Of a DNA stretch of 20,897 nt, positions 13,869 to 20,897 are shown in pieces (within the stretch, counting starts at the first letter, position 1; each line of letters opens with the position of its first letter). Source of the DNA: an uncultured Duncaniella sp. (GTDB lineage Bacteria; Bacteroidota; Bacteroidia; Bacteroidales; Muribaculaceae); NCBI GenBank assembly GCA_910586305.1, contig CAJUGS010000042.1, forward strand, positions 1-20,897, in the 5' to 3' direction. A model generated the notes under the pieces. That model did no database searches, was not told where the DNA came from, and saw only the letters and a list, made by a program, of their open reading frames with translations. Both the position numbers and the translations under genes were made by a program.

Positions 13869-14180
13869 GTCTTTTAAGATAAGAATAAATTAGTTATTGT
13901 GTTTGTGGTTTTATTTATATACCTTCGAAATTGCACCCTGTCACCGTTGGTGTATCGTCGTTCCATCGGGCAGGATGTGGATTCTGTCCTATAACTGTAT
14001 TTACTATGTGGCAAAGTTAAGGAAAATTTTGACATCTTTGTTATTACAGGCGGAGAAATAAATTGCTCGAATGTAGTTTTTTCGGTTTTTCTTTGTATAT
14101 TTGCATCAATCATGTTACAGCTGCGGAGGCAATTTCGCCCGCATATTGTGAGAGAGCAATAAATCCATCTAAATATAACT
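13869..14180. promoter_or_regulatory. Divergent promoter region between MFS and transketolase genes
   Basis: 312 bp, AT-rich, with no gene. On the minus strand TAACTTTG (14012-14019) fits the TAnnTTTG -7 consensus for the MFS gene and would give a leader of about 135 bases. On the plus strand TATATTTG (14096-14103) fits it for transketolase and would give a leader of about 70 bases. T-rich sequence upstream of the latter could serve as a -33 region, but neither has a clean TTTG at the usual spacing. I saw no strong operator palindrome. Confidence 0.55.
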
Positions 14181-16214
14181 ATGAATCTATCTACCGTAAA
14201 CCGCGCGGCCGACAATATCCGTATTCTCGCCGCGTCTATGGTTGAGAAAGCCAAGTCCGGTCATCCCGGAGGTGCCATGGGTGGCGCCGACTTTGTCAAC
14301 GTTCTCTATTCCCAGTTCCTCATCACCGATCCCGACGACGGCAAATGGCTCGGTCGCGACCGATTCTTCCTCGATCCCGGTCATATGTCACCGATGCTTT
14401 ATAGCGTCCTCTCGCTTTTCGGCCACTATACCATCGACGAACTCCAGCAGTTCCGCCAGTGGGGTTCGCCCACTCCCGGCCACCCCGAGCTTCACCCCGA
14501 GCGCGGAGTTGAAAACACTTCCGGTCCCCTCGGCCAGGGCCACACCATGGCTGTAGGCTGCGCCATAGCAGAGCGCTTCATGGCAGCCCGTTTCGGCGAG
14601 TGGTTGTCTCACAAGACCTACGCATTTATCTCCGACGGTGGCATCCAGGAGGAGATTTCCCAGGGTGCGGGCCGTCTCGCCGGTCACCTCGGCCTCCACA
14701 ACCTCATCATGTTCTACGACAGCAACAAGGTGCAACTCTCTACCATGGTTGACGAAGTTGACTGTGAGGACGTGGCTGCCAAATACCGTGCCTGGAACTG
14801 GAACGTTCTTGAAATTGACGGTAACGATCCCGAGCAGATAGCGCGTGCCATCGTCGAGGCTCAGGGCGAGACCGAGCGTCCCACCCTCATCATCGGCCAC
14901 ACCGTTATGGGCAAGGGATGTGTCAAGGCCGACGGCAGCAACTACGAAGGCCAGTGCTCAACCCACGGCCAGCCCATCAGCGCCGCCGGAGCCGACTATG
15001 CCGCTACAATGAAGAACCTCGGAGCCGATCCCGAAAATCCCTGGGTGATTTTCGACGACGTGAAGGCTCTCTATGAAGCGCGCCGTGCCGAGCTCCGCGA
15101 GATTGTCAAGGCCCGTCGCGCCGAGCAGGCCGCATGGGAGGCTGCCAATCCCGAGCTTGCCAAGGAGCTTCACACATTCCTTGACAACAAGCTTCCCGAG
15201 ATAGACTGGAAGGCCATCCCCCACAAGGCCAATATCGCTAGCCGTCAGGCTTCGGCCGACGTCCTCGGAGTGCTCGCCGAGAAAGTCAACAACATGATTG
15301 TATCCTCGGCCGACCTTGCCAACTCTGACAAGACCGACGCATTCCTCAAGAAGACCCATCCCTTTGTCAAGGGTGACTTCTCCGGAGCCTTCCTCCACGC
15401 CGGTGTGACCGAGCTCACCATGGCTTCTGTCATGAATGGTATCGCCCTCCACGGTGGTGTCATCGCAGCCTGCGGCACTTTCTTCGTCTTCAGCGACTAC
15501 ATGAAGCCCGCTGTCCGCATTGCGGCTCTCATGGAGCTTCCCGTGAAATACATCTGGACACACGACGCATTCCGTGTGGGTGAAGACGGTCCCACCCACG
15601 AGCCCGTCGAGCAGGAAGCACAGCTCCGCCTCATGGAAGAGCTCCGCAACCTCAGCGGCGAGCCCTCCATGCTGGTGCTCCGTCCGGCCGACGCCGTCGA
15701 GACATCTGTAGCATGGGCTATGGCGATGGAAAACTTCAAGACTCCCTCGGCTCTCGTGCTCTCGCGCCAGAATCTTCCCGACCTTCCCGCAGCTTCCGGC
15801 GACCGCTATGCCGAGGCAGCAGAGGGATGCCGTCGTGGCGGCTACGTGGTTGTCAACCCCGAGAAGACCGATGTGATTCTCGTGGCCAACGGCTCGGAGG
15901 TTTCCCTCCTCGTCGAGGTAGCCGAGCAGCTCAAGGCCGACGGTGTCAGCGCTCGCGTGGTATCAGTACCTTCCCAGGGTCTCTTCAACAATCAGCCTAT
16001 CGAGTATCGCCAGGCTGTCCTCACACCCGGTGTTCCCGTCTTCGGTCTTACAGCAGGTCTGCCCTCCACACTGCGTTCAGTGGTCGGATCGGAAGGCGAA
16101 GTGTTCGGTCTTGACCACTTCGGAGCATCCGCGCCCTACAAGGTGCTGGACGAGAAGTTTGGTTTCACAGCTCCCGCCGTTCGTGAGCGTGTACTCAAGT
16201 TTCTTGGCAAGTAA
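14181..16214 (+). CDS. tkt: Transketolase
   Basis: Thiamine-diphosphate enzyme that moves two-carbon ketol units between sugar phosphates in the non-oxidative pentose phosphate pathway. It has 677 residues, the full-length form. Order of parts: the TPP-binding N-terminal domain (His28 in SGHPGGAMGG; ISDGGIQEEISQGAGRLAGH from about residue 150, ending in FYDSN), the middle pyrimidine-binding domain (catalytic Glu411 in GVTELTMA; His461, Asp469 and His473 in THDAFRVGEDGPTHEPVEQE), and the C-terminal domain. The usual GDG of the TPP motif reads SDG here. The gene is monocistronic: a promoter candidate lies upstream and a perfect terminator 65 bases downstream. Confidence 0.96.
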   Translation: MNLSTVNRAADNIRILAASMVEKAKSGHPGGAMGGADFVNVLYSQFLITDPDDGKWLGRDRFFLDPGHMSPMLYSVLSLFGHYTIDELQQFRQWGSPTPGHPELHPERGVENTSGPLGQGHTMAVGCAIAERFMAARFGEWLSHKTYAFISDGGIQEEISQGAGRLAGHLGLHNLIMFYDSNKVQLSTMVDEVDCEDVAAKYRAWNWNVLEIDGNDPEQIARAIVEAQGETERPTLIIGHTVMGKGCVKADGSNYEGQCSTHGQPISAAGADYAATMKNLGADPENPWVIFDDVKALYEARRAELREIVKARRAEQAAWEAANPELAKELHTFLDNKLPEIDWKAIPHKANIASRQASADVLGVLAEKVNNMIVSSADLANSDKTDAFLKKTHPFVKGDFSGAFLHAGVTELTMASVMNGIALHGGVIAACGTFFVFSDYMKPAVRIAALMELPVKYIWTHDAFRVGEDGPTHEPVEQEAQLRLMEELRNLSGEPSMLVLRPADAVETSVAWAMAMENFKTPSALVLSRQNLPDLPAASGDRYAEAAEGCRRGGYVVVNPEKTDVILVANGSEVSLLVEVAEQLKADGVSARVVSVPSQGLFNNQPIEYRQAVLTPGVPVFGLTAGLPSTLRSVVGSEGEVFGLDHFGASAPYKVLDEKFGFTAPAVRERVLKFLGK

Positions 16215-16278
16215 CGACTGATTATACCTGCTCCCGATATTGAGGGAAACAGGCCTATTCATAGATATCCGATAATTA

Positions 16279-16321
16279 GCCGGGATATGCAGATATTAGT
16301 CCGCATATCCCGGCCTTTTTT
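16279..16321 (+). terminator. Intrinsic terminator of transketolase
   Basis: A perfect 12-bp stem, GCCGGGATATGC 16279-16290 with GCATATCCCGGC 16303-16314, loop of 12 bases, followed by C and six Ts (16316-16321). Confidence 0.92.
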
Positions 16322-16544
16322 GGTCAAAAAGTCCACAAAATGCAAAAATAAGCGTGTAAAAGGAGAATAAAAGTCAAAAAATAAAGATTTTTTTGCGAAA
16401 ATTTAGAAACTAAGGAAAAAAGTCTTAACTTTGTTCCCAAATTCGTGGGAAAGGACATACTGTGCTATGACGAGCTGTAATACAGGCTTCTTAAGCGAAT
16501 CTATACATAAGTTCCATTTTCAACTATTTTCCAATAATATTATT
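16322..16544 (+). promoter_or_regulatory. Promoter and 5' leader of the OmpA-family gene
   Basis: AT-rich region without a gene. TAACTTTG at 16426-16433 fits the Bacteroidetes -7 consensus; A/T tracts at 16366-16400 could act as an UP element. Transcription would begin near 16439 and give a leader of about 105 bases. TTCCCA 16434-16439 pairs with TGGGAA 16446-16451 around that point, so its 5' arm may not be fully transcribed. No Shine-Dalgarno precedes the ATG; the bases before it are AT-rich (aataatattatt), as is usual in this phylum. Confidence 0.5.
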
Positions 16545-17732
16545 ATGAAAAAAAGTGCATTATTAGGTCTCGTGGCCGCACTCTTCATGGGTCAGAGCGC
16601 AATGGCCCAGAGTGCCCAGGAAATCAGCTATGTAGAGGATCCCGCACAGGGCTATCTCGTCAATAGCTTCTCCGACAACTGGTTTATCTCTGTTGAAGGC
16701 GGTATGAACTACTACTTCAAGAGCAATAATTCCGAGCGCGACTTCATGGATCGCTTCTCTCCCAACGCCGGTCTCTGGGTAGGCAAGTGGTTCTCTCCCA
16801 TCGTAGGTCTCCGCGCAGGTGGCAACTTCACCCAGGTGAAGGGCCTCAGCAAGACCAACGGCATCGGTTACTATGGTGAGTTCAAGGACTTCCACAAATA
16901 TCGCCGCAACGAGTTCGGCCTCATGTTCGACGCTATGGTAAACCTCACCAACTGGTGGTGTGGCTATCGTCCCGGCCGTGTATACAACGGCATCCTCTAT
17001 GGTGGTGCAGGCTACAACTGGCAGTACGTTCCCGAGTTCAACAGCCGCGGCGAGCGTGACGGATGGGGTCATGGCAAGAACAACAACCTCACCGCCCATG
17101 CAGGTCTTATCAACAACTTCGCTCTCAACAACCACCTCAGCCTCTATCTCGATGTTCGCGGTGTCCTCCTCACCGACGACGTAGCTCCCAGCACCAAGCG
17201 CATCGACCTCCAGGCCTACGTAGGTCTCACCTACAACTTCAACAAGACCGGCTGGAACGCACCCATCGTGCCCGTTATCCCCGAAATCCCCAACTGCGAT
17301 GCAGTTGAGGCACGTCTTCAGGCTGCCAACGGCCGTGTAGCCGACCTCGAGCGTCAGCTCCGCGACTGCCTCAGCCGTCCCGCCGAGACCAAGGTGGTAG
17401 AAGAGGGTCCCCTCTGCACCGTATACTACACCATCGGCAGCTCACGCCTCTCCCGCGTGGACAACAAGGTGCTTGGCGCTGTTGCTGAGGTTATCAAGAG
17501 CAACCCCGACACCAAGTACACCGTATGCGGATGGGCCGACAACTACACCGGTACCGACCAGATCAACAACCGTCTCCGTCACGCTCGTGCCAACGGTGTT
17601 GAGAAAGTTCTCCTCCGCAATGGTGTGAACCCTTCACAGCTTGATGTAACTGTCAACAACGGCAACCTCAACGACATGGGCGAGAAGTTTGTATCCCTCG
17701 ACCGCGCCGTTACCATCAAGGCCAACAAGTAA
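16545..17732 (+). CDS. OmpA-family outer membrane protein with peptidoglycan-binding domain
   Basis: Probable outer-membrane protein that ties the membrane to the cell wall. The ATG at 16545 gives 395 residues beginning with a signal peptide (MKKSALLGLVAALFMGQSAMA, cleavage likely after Ala21); the longer frame from 16431 would add 38 residues in front of it and was rejected. Residues about 40-235 look like an eight-strand-type barrel with alternating aromatic strands (WFISVEGGMNYYF, IVGLRAGGNF, LTAHAGLINNFALN, LQAYVGLTYNFN). A short coiled linker flanked by Cys251 and Cys275 follows, then an OmpA_C domain (about 290-395), where Asp332 (GWADNYTG) and Arg348 (HARANGV) match the diaminopimelate-binding Asp and Arg. 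A terminator follows. Confidence 0.9.
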   Translation: MKKSALLGLVAALFMGQSAMAQSAQEISYVEDPAQGYLVNSFSDNWFISVEGGMNYYFKSNNSERDFMDRFSPNAGLWVGKWFSPIVGLRAGGNFTQVKGLSKTNGIGYYGEFKDFHKYRRNEFGLMFDAMVNLTNWWCGYRPGRVYNGILYGGAGYNWQYVPEFNSRGERDGWGHGKNNNLTAHAGLINNFALNNHLSLYLDVRGVLLTDDVAPSTKRIDLQAYVGLTYNFNKTGWNAPIVPVIPEIPNCDAVEARLQAANGRVADLERQLRDCLSRPAETKVVEEGPLCTVYYTIGSSRLSRVDNKVLGAVAEVIKSNPDTKYTVCGWADNYTGTDQINNRLRHARANGVEKVLLRNGVNPSQLDVTVNNGNLNDMGEKFVSLDRAVTIKANK

Positions 17733-17759
17733 TCTCACTCACTGAGATATAGACAAAGC

Positions 17760-17797
17760 AACCGCCCGAGACTCTCGTATGAGTCCCGGGCGGTTTT
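17760..17797 (+). terminator. Intrinsic terminator of the OmpA-family gene
   Basis: AACCGCCCG 17760-17768 pairs with CGGGCGGTT 17787-17795; after one A/C mismatch GACTC 17770-17774 pairs with GAGTC 17781-17785, loop TCGTAT. Ts 17794-17797 follow. It faces the convergent nitroreductase gene. Confidence 0.9.
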
Positions 17798-17851
17798 CTG
17801 TATTTGTGAGTATGTTTGTTTCTGTCTTGGACGCGGTGACTGGCTGTGTCC

Positions 17852-18436
17852 CTACTTCACGATCAATTCCTTGAGTGTGCGTTTTGGCACATGGTGTATG
17901 CCGTCAGCGGTGCGGTAATACTTGTAGTCGTCCGTCATATCCTCGATCTCCACTTTCTCGGCCGGATATCCGAGGGCAAGCACATAGCGTGGCTGGAGAT
18001 GGGGTGCGAGGGCAAGTGCTTCGGCCACACAGGTGGCATTGAAGGCCTTGATGATACAGCATCCCAGACCCATTGCTGTGGCTCCGAGGGTTATGGCCTG
18101 GAGCTGCAGTCCGTCGTCGCATAGGCAGTTTTGTGAGAGAGAGGTGTCGAGACACTGGACAAGGTAGGCGGCAGGGCGTTCGCCCGCTTCCGGGCCGGCC
18201 CAGTCGGTGAGATAACCGGCCCACGCGAGTTTCGGGAATATGGCTTCTTTTTCAGCCGTGTCGGTGACAAGGCGATAACGCAGAGGCTGTAGATTGCGCC
18301 CCGAACCGCAGTATCTTGTGAGATTCACGAGCGTTGAGAGGGTGTCTGCTGTGACAGTCTCATCCTCTTTGAAGCGCCTCACCGATCTGTCGGACTTTAG
18401 AAGTCGCGACAGCATTTCAAAGGCCTGGTTTTCCAT
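17852..18436 (-). CDS. Nitroreductase-family FMN-dependent protein
   Basis: Probable cytosolic flavoprotein oxidoreductase that uses NAD(P)H; the substrate cannot be told from sequence. It has 194 residues, normal for the short family members. The FMN-phosphate motif SDRSVRRFKED lies at about residues 15-25, NLQPLRYRLVTD (about 48-59) corresponds to the usual N-x-Q-P-W/x-F segment, and LQLQAITLGATAMGLGCCII (about 109-128) is the typical helix and glycine-rich turn. The end (YVLALGYPAEKVE) fits too. It starts 36 bp after tonB on the same strand, so it may be the last gene of that block. Confidence 0.85.
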   Translation of the reverse strand: MENQAFEMLSRLLKSDRSVRRFKEDETVTADTLSTLVNLTRYCGSGRNLQPLRYRLVTDTAEKEAIFPKLAWAGYLTDWAGPEAGERPAAYLVQCLDTSLSQNCLCDDGLQLQAITLGATAMGLGCCIIKAFNATCVAEALALAPHLQPRYVLALGYPAEKVEIEDMTDDYKYYRTADGIHHVPKRTLKELIVK

Positions 18437-18472
18437 TGGCTTGGTTGTCTGTAATTGAGGTGTCGGAGTGAT

Positions 18473-19270
18473 TTATTGGAATCGGTAGGTGATTGTTCCT
18501 GTCTGTGCTGCCGGAGCGTCGGTATCGACAGAAAATCTGGAAGCGCGTGCGGCGCGTATGCAGTGGTTGCGCGTTGATGCGCTTGCCGCAGCCGCTCCGG
18601 TGCCTGAGGCATAAGATGCATCGGTGACTATTCCCTGGCGGTTCACGGTGACGCGGATGGTCACTGTGCCGAGCGGTGCACGTGGAGGAGTGTCCCACGA
18701 CGCGAGAGTGCGGCCTTTGAGGTTGAATCCTGGCGATCCGTGTGCGGCGCCGAAGTCGGCGTTCCCGTTAGGCGAACCGGCCTTGCCTTCACCCTTTGAA
18801 CCGGCTCCGGATTTACCAAACTGCACTTTCTCGGCTATTGCCTGACGAGCTTCCTCCTGTCGGCGCGCTCTCTCGGCTGCCTCGCGTTCGGCCTGTGACG
18901 GTCCGGTGGGTTCCTGTGCTGTCTTCTTCTCGACTTTGGCCGGCGACGGCTGCTCGGATGTCACTATAGGCGCAGGGGTAGGGGAAGGGGTGCCTGTGTT
19001 TTCCAGAGCCTCCACCTGGGGTTCGGGGACTGGTGCGTCAGCCTCGGCCGGTGCGCTTTCACTCTTGCTGGCAGCCAGCTCGGGCTTGTCGCCCACCATC
19101 ACATACTCTCCGCCAAACAGCACTTCCGACGAGTCGACCGGCGGCCATGTGCGGTCTGCCTCCTCGGCAGGGGAATAGCGCAGATAAATCGTGGCGAGCA
19201 CCACCGCCACCAGGAGGTGGAAGAGCAGCGTGACCACGGCTCCGGCTATCCGGCTTTTTCTACTGTTCAT
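18473..19270 (-). CDS. TonB-like energy transducer
   Basis: Periplasm-spanning protein expected to carry energy from the ExbB/ExbD motor to the outer membrane. It has 265 residues: a short cytosolic N-terminus, one helix (about 8-30) with His18 placed like the functional His20 of E. coli TonB, a Pro/Ala/Glu-rich span (about 60-120), a charged helix rich in Ala/Glu/Arg (about 128-150, AEREAAERARRQEEARQAIA), a Gly-rich stretch, and a TonB/TolA-type C-terminal domain (about 198-265) ending GTITYRFQ. The YP motif of classical TonB is not seen, so a TolA-like role is possible. Its ATG overlaps the exbD stop (ATGA). Confidence 0.82.
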   Translation of the reverse strand: MNSRKSRIAGAVVTLLFHLLVAVVLATIYLRYSPAEEADRTWPPVDSSEVLFGGEYVMVGDKPELAASKSESAPAEADAPVPEPQVEALENTGTPSPTPAPIVTSEQPSPAKVEKKTAQEPTGPSQAEREAAERARRQEEARQAIAEKVQFGKSGAGSKGEGKAGSPNGNADFGAAHGSPGFNLKGRTLASWDTPPRAPLGTVTIRVTVNRQGIVTDASYASGTGAAAASASTRNHCIRAARASRFSVDTDAPAAQTGTITYRFQ

Positions 19271-19725
19271 CTTGCGGAGTATTCAGGTTTGGCCGATACG
19301 GGTGCCGGCTTGGTAGCAAGCACCATTTTGAGATTGTTCTGTGCGCCCAGGTCGAGCACTCTGACGAGGGTGCCGTAGCTCACCTCCTCGTCGGCATACA
19401 CGGCTATGAACTGTTCGTTCTCACCGGCGGCTAAAGCAGCCTCGCGGGCCGACAGGAGAGCGTTGGGGAGTAGTTCGAGCGACACCTCGGCCGGCTCCTC
19501 GCCTGCCACTGTGGACACATACATCTTCCCTTCCTTGTCGATAAACACTCTGGTTGTAGGCTTCAGGGCGGTCTGGTGGGAACTCTCGGGAAGGTTCACT
19601 TCGAGAGCCGTCGGGAATACGAATGTAGATGTCACCATGAAGAAGATGAGGAGAAGGAAGATGACATCTGTCATAGACGCCATCGAGAATATCTCGATCA
19701 TCCGGTTCTGACGCTTGAGTGACAT
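19267..19725 (-). CDS. ExbD/TolR-family biopolymer transport protein
   Basis: Inner-membrane stator partner of the ExbB/TolQ-like protein. It has 152 residues. A single helix (about 15-37, ASMTDVIFLLLIFFMVTSTF) carries Asp20, the position of the proton-carrying aspartate of ExbD (Asp25) and TolR (Asp23). The periplasmic domain follows (FIDKEGKMYVS, IAVYADEEVSYGTLVRVLDL), typical of the family. It begins 3 bp after the exbB-like stop and overlaps tonB by 4 bp, so the three genes are translationally coupled. The first bases MSLKRQNRMIEIFSM fit the family start. Confidence 0.92.
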   Translation of the reverse strand: MSLKRQNRMIEIFSMASMTDVIFLLLIFFMVTSTFVFPTALEVNLPESSHQTALKPTTRVFIDKEGKMYVSTVAGEEPAEVSLELLPNALLSAREAALAAGENEQFIAVYADEEVSYGTLVRVLDLGAQNNLKMVLATKPAPVSAKPEYSAR

Positions 19726-19728
19726 GGC

Positions 19729-20436
19729 TTAGGCGGGTTCGTTGAGAAGGTCCATAAATTCCATGGTCTTGGCTTCAAGGCTGTTCATCACCTTGTTGAT
19801 GCGGGCCACGAGGAAGTTGTAGGCAAATAGTGCGATAATGCCCACTATGAGTCCTGCCACGGTGGTGACAAGGGCCGCATAGATACCGTCGGCAAGTACT
19901 GCTATGTTTGCGCTGGTTCCGGCCGATGCAAGGTTGTAGAAAGCGTTGACCATACCTATCACGGTGCCGAGGAATCCTATCATAGGACCGCCGGCTGCTG
20001 TGGTTGCAAGCCAGGGGAGGCCTTTCTCAAGTCTCGCTATCTCCATATTGCCGGTGTTTTCGATTGTCACGAGCACATCCTGCATGGGTCGGCCGATGCG
20101 CGAGATACCCTTGGATATGAGGCGTGCATAGGGGGTATCGGTGCGGGCGCAGAGATTGCGCGCGCTCTCCACCTCGCCGTCGTGGATATACTCCTTGATA
20201 CGTTTCATGAACGATGTGTCTTCACGGCCTGCCTTGAAGATCACGATGTAGCGTTCCACGAAGATGTAGATGCTGATGATTGACAGGATTGCGAGCGGAA
20301 TCATGATGAGTCCGCCACGCATGGTGAGATCCCACACGGAGAGTTCGGTCACAGTGCTGACGGCTTCGGGGCGCATGGCCTCCTCGGCAATAACGGCTAC
20401 GGCACCTGCGGTGTCGGCGATTTGCTGCTGGAGCAT
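19729..20436 (-). CDS. MotA/TolQ/ExbB proton channel family protein
   Basis: Inner-membrane motor subunit that, with the ExbD-like protein, uses the proton gradient to drive the TonB-like transducer. It has 235 residues and three helices (about 40-62, 145-166 and 185-208), the usual topology, after an N-terminal extension of about 35 residues. The motifs LPWLATTAAGGPMIGFLGTV (139-158; Thr158 matches ExbB Thr148) and GIYAALVTTVAGLIVGIIAL (184-203) are diagnostic. At the position of E. coli ExbB Glu176 (GIAEAL) there is Ala187. It lies 111 bp after pdxJ; the gap shows only a small GGAC/GTCC hairpin and no clear promoter. Confidence 0.92.
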   Translation of the reverse strand: MLQQQIADTAGAVAVIAEEAMRPEAVSTVTELSVWDLTMRGGLIMIPLAILSIISIYIFVERYIVIFKAGREDTSFMKRIKEYIHDGEVESARNLCARTDTPYARLISKGISRIGRPMQDVLVTIENTGNMEIARLEKGLPWLATTAAGGPMIGFLGTVIGMVNAFYNLASAGTSANIAVLADGIYAALVTTVAGLIVGIIALFAYNFLVARINKVMNSLEAKTMEFMDLLNEPA

Positions 20437-20547
20437 AATAGAATGGAGTGTTATGGTTGCTTAATGATAATAGGACTGACGAATGTCCGAAAAGTAAAAT
20501 CAAAAGGGGGGAGAATATCAGCGAGAGGGAGCACTACGCCCTGAGGC

Positions 20548-20897
20548 TTAGTGGCACAGCGCGGCGCGATAGCGGCGGATGGTCTCCTCGAGTCCGAGAT
20601 AGAGGGCGTCGCAGATGAGCGCATGGCCTATCGACACCTCGCTGAGGCGAGGTATGTGGCGGTGGAACCATTCAAGATTCTCCAGGCTGAGGTCGTGTCC
20701 GGCGTTCACTCCGAGCCCGCATTTGAGAGCCGTCTCCGCCGCTTCGGCAAATGGAGCTACCGCGGCTTCCGGGTCGGTAGGGTAGAGGTCGGCGTAGGGC
20801 TTGGTGTATAGCTCTATGCGGTCGGCGCCTGTCTTGGCGGCCAGACGGATATTCTCATGGTCGGTGCCAACGAATATCGACGAGCGTATTCCTGCAT
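20548..20897 (-). CDS. pdxJ: Pyridoxine 5'-phosphate synthase, 5'-truncated by window edge
   Basis: TIM-barrel enzyme that condenses 1-deoxyxylulose 5-phosphate with 3-amino-2-oxopropyl phosphate to form pyridoxine 5'-phosphate, the last ring-forming step of the DXP-dependent vitamin B6 pathway. Only the C-terminal 115 residues are in the window (reading from base 20895 leftward to the stop at 20548-20550). They contain RIELYTKPYADLYPTD, the phosphate-binding GLGVNAGHDLSLENLEWF and SEVSIGHALICDALYLGLEE, aligning well with the end of E. coli PdxJ. It precedes the exbB-exbD-tonB block on the same strand. Confidence 0.95.
   Translation of the reverse strand, partial: AGIRSSIFVGTDHENIRLAAKTGADRIELYTKPYADLYPTDPEAAVAPFAEAAETALKCGLGVNAGHDLSLENLEWFHRHIPRLSEVSIGHALICDALYLGLEETIRRYRAALCH

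Noticed and set aside
16327..16424. Three AAAAGTC copies (16327, 16369, 16418) upstream of the OmpA-family gene
   Set aside because: The region is very A-rich and spacing is irregular, so chance is the simplest explanation.
16431..16544. N-terminal extension of the OmpA-family protein
   Set aside because: The added residues overlap the promoter candidate and precede a clear signal peptide that needs to be N-terminal.

Overview
The window looks like Bacteroidales chromosome, possibly near Muribaculaceae (family-level placement is an inference from protein flavour). The evidence is threefold. The ribosomal cluster runs in Bacteroidetes order, with map-infA-rpmJ between secY and rpsM and no adk. 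Promoter candidates fit the Bacteroidetes -7 consensus TAnnTTTG. Shine-Dalgarno sequences are absent before almost every gene.

Layout. Bases 1-12070 hold the end of the S10 operon, the spc operon and the alpha operon, all on the + strand: rpsC (5' end missing), rplP, rpmC, rpsQ, rplN, rplX, rplE, rpsN, rpsH, rplF, rplR, rpsE, rpmD, rplO, secY, map, infA, rpmJ, rpsM, rpsK, rpsD, rpoA and rplQ, then an intrinsic terminator. A small unrecognised one-helix membrane protein (12098-12385) follows and ends at a long hairpin shared with a convergent gene. That gene is a FucP-like sugar MFS transporter (- strand, 12486-13868), divergent from a full-length transketolase (14181-16214). Next come an OmpA-family outer membrane protein (16545-17732) and a - strand block read as pdxJ (5' end outside the window), exbB/tolQ-like, exbD/tolR-like, tonB-like and a nitroreductase.

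How the genes work together. The first 12 kb make ribosomal proteins, the SecY translocon core, N-terminal methionine removal, initiation factor 1 and the RNA polymerase alpha subunit. The right part combines central carbon metabolism (sugar uptake, pentose phosphate pathway), an envelope anchor protein, and a proton-motive-force-driven envelope energising complex beside vitamin B6 synthesis.

Most notable points. (1) In a densely packed ribosomal cluster, the longest gap in the spc part (268 bp) and the longest in the alpha part (361 bp) lie directly before rpsH (S8) and rpsD (S4), the two classical autogenous regulators of these operons in E. coli; both gaps contain several perfect inverted repeats. 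(2) The rpsD leader carries two AAAGGAG anti-SD complements with no start codon at a usable distance, and the infA-rpmJ gap carries AGGAGG that can pair with a downstream CTCCT. (3) The FucP-like transporter has Asn at both positions of the FucP proton-coupling acids. (4) S14, S4 and L36 are all zinc-free forms. I saw no tRNA, rRNA, CRISPR array, insertion sequence or phage gene.
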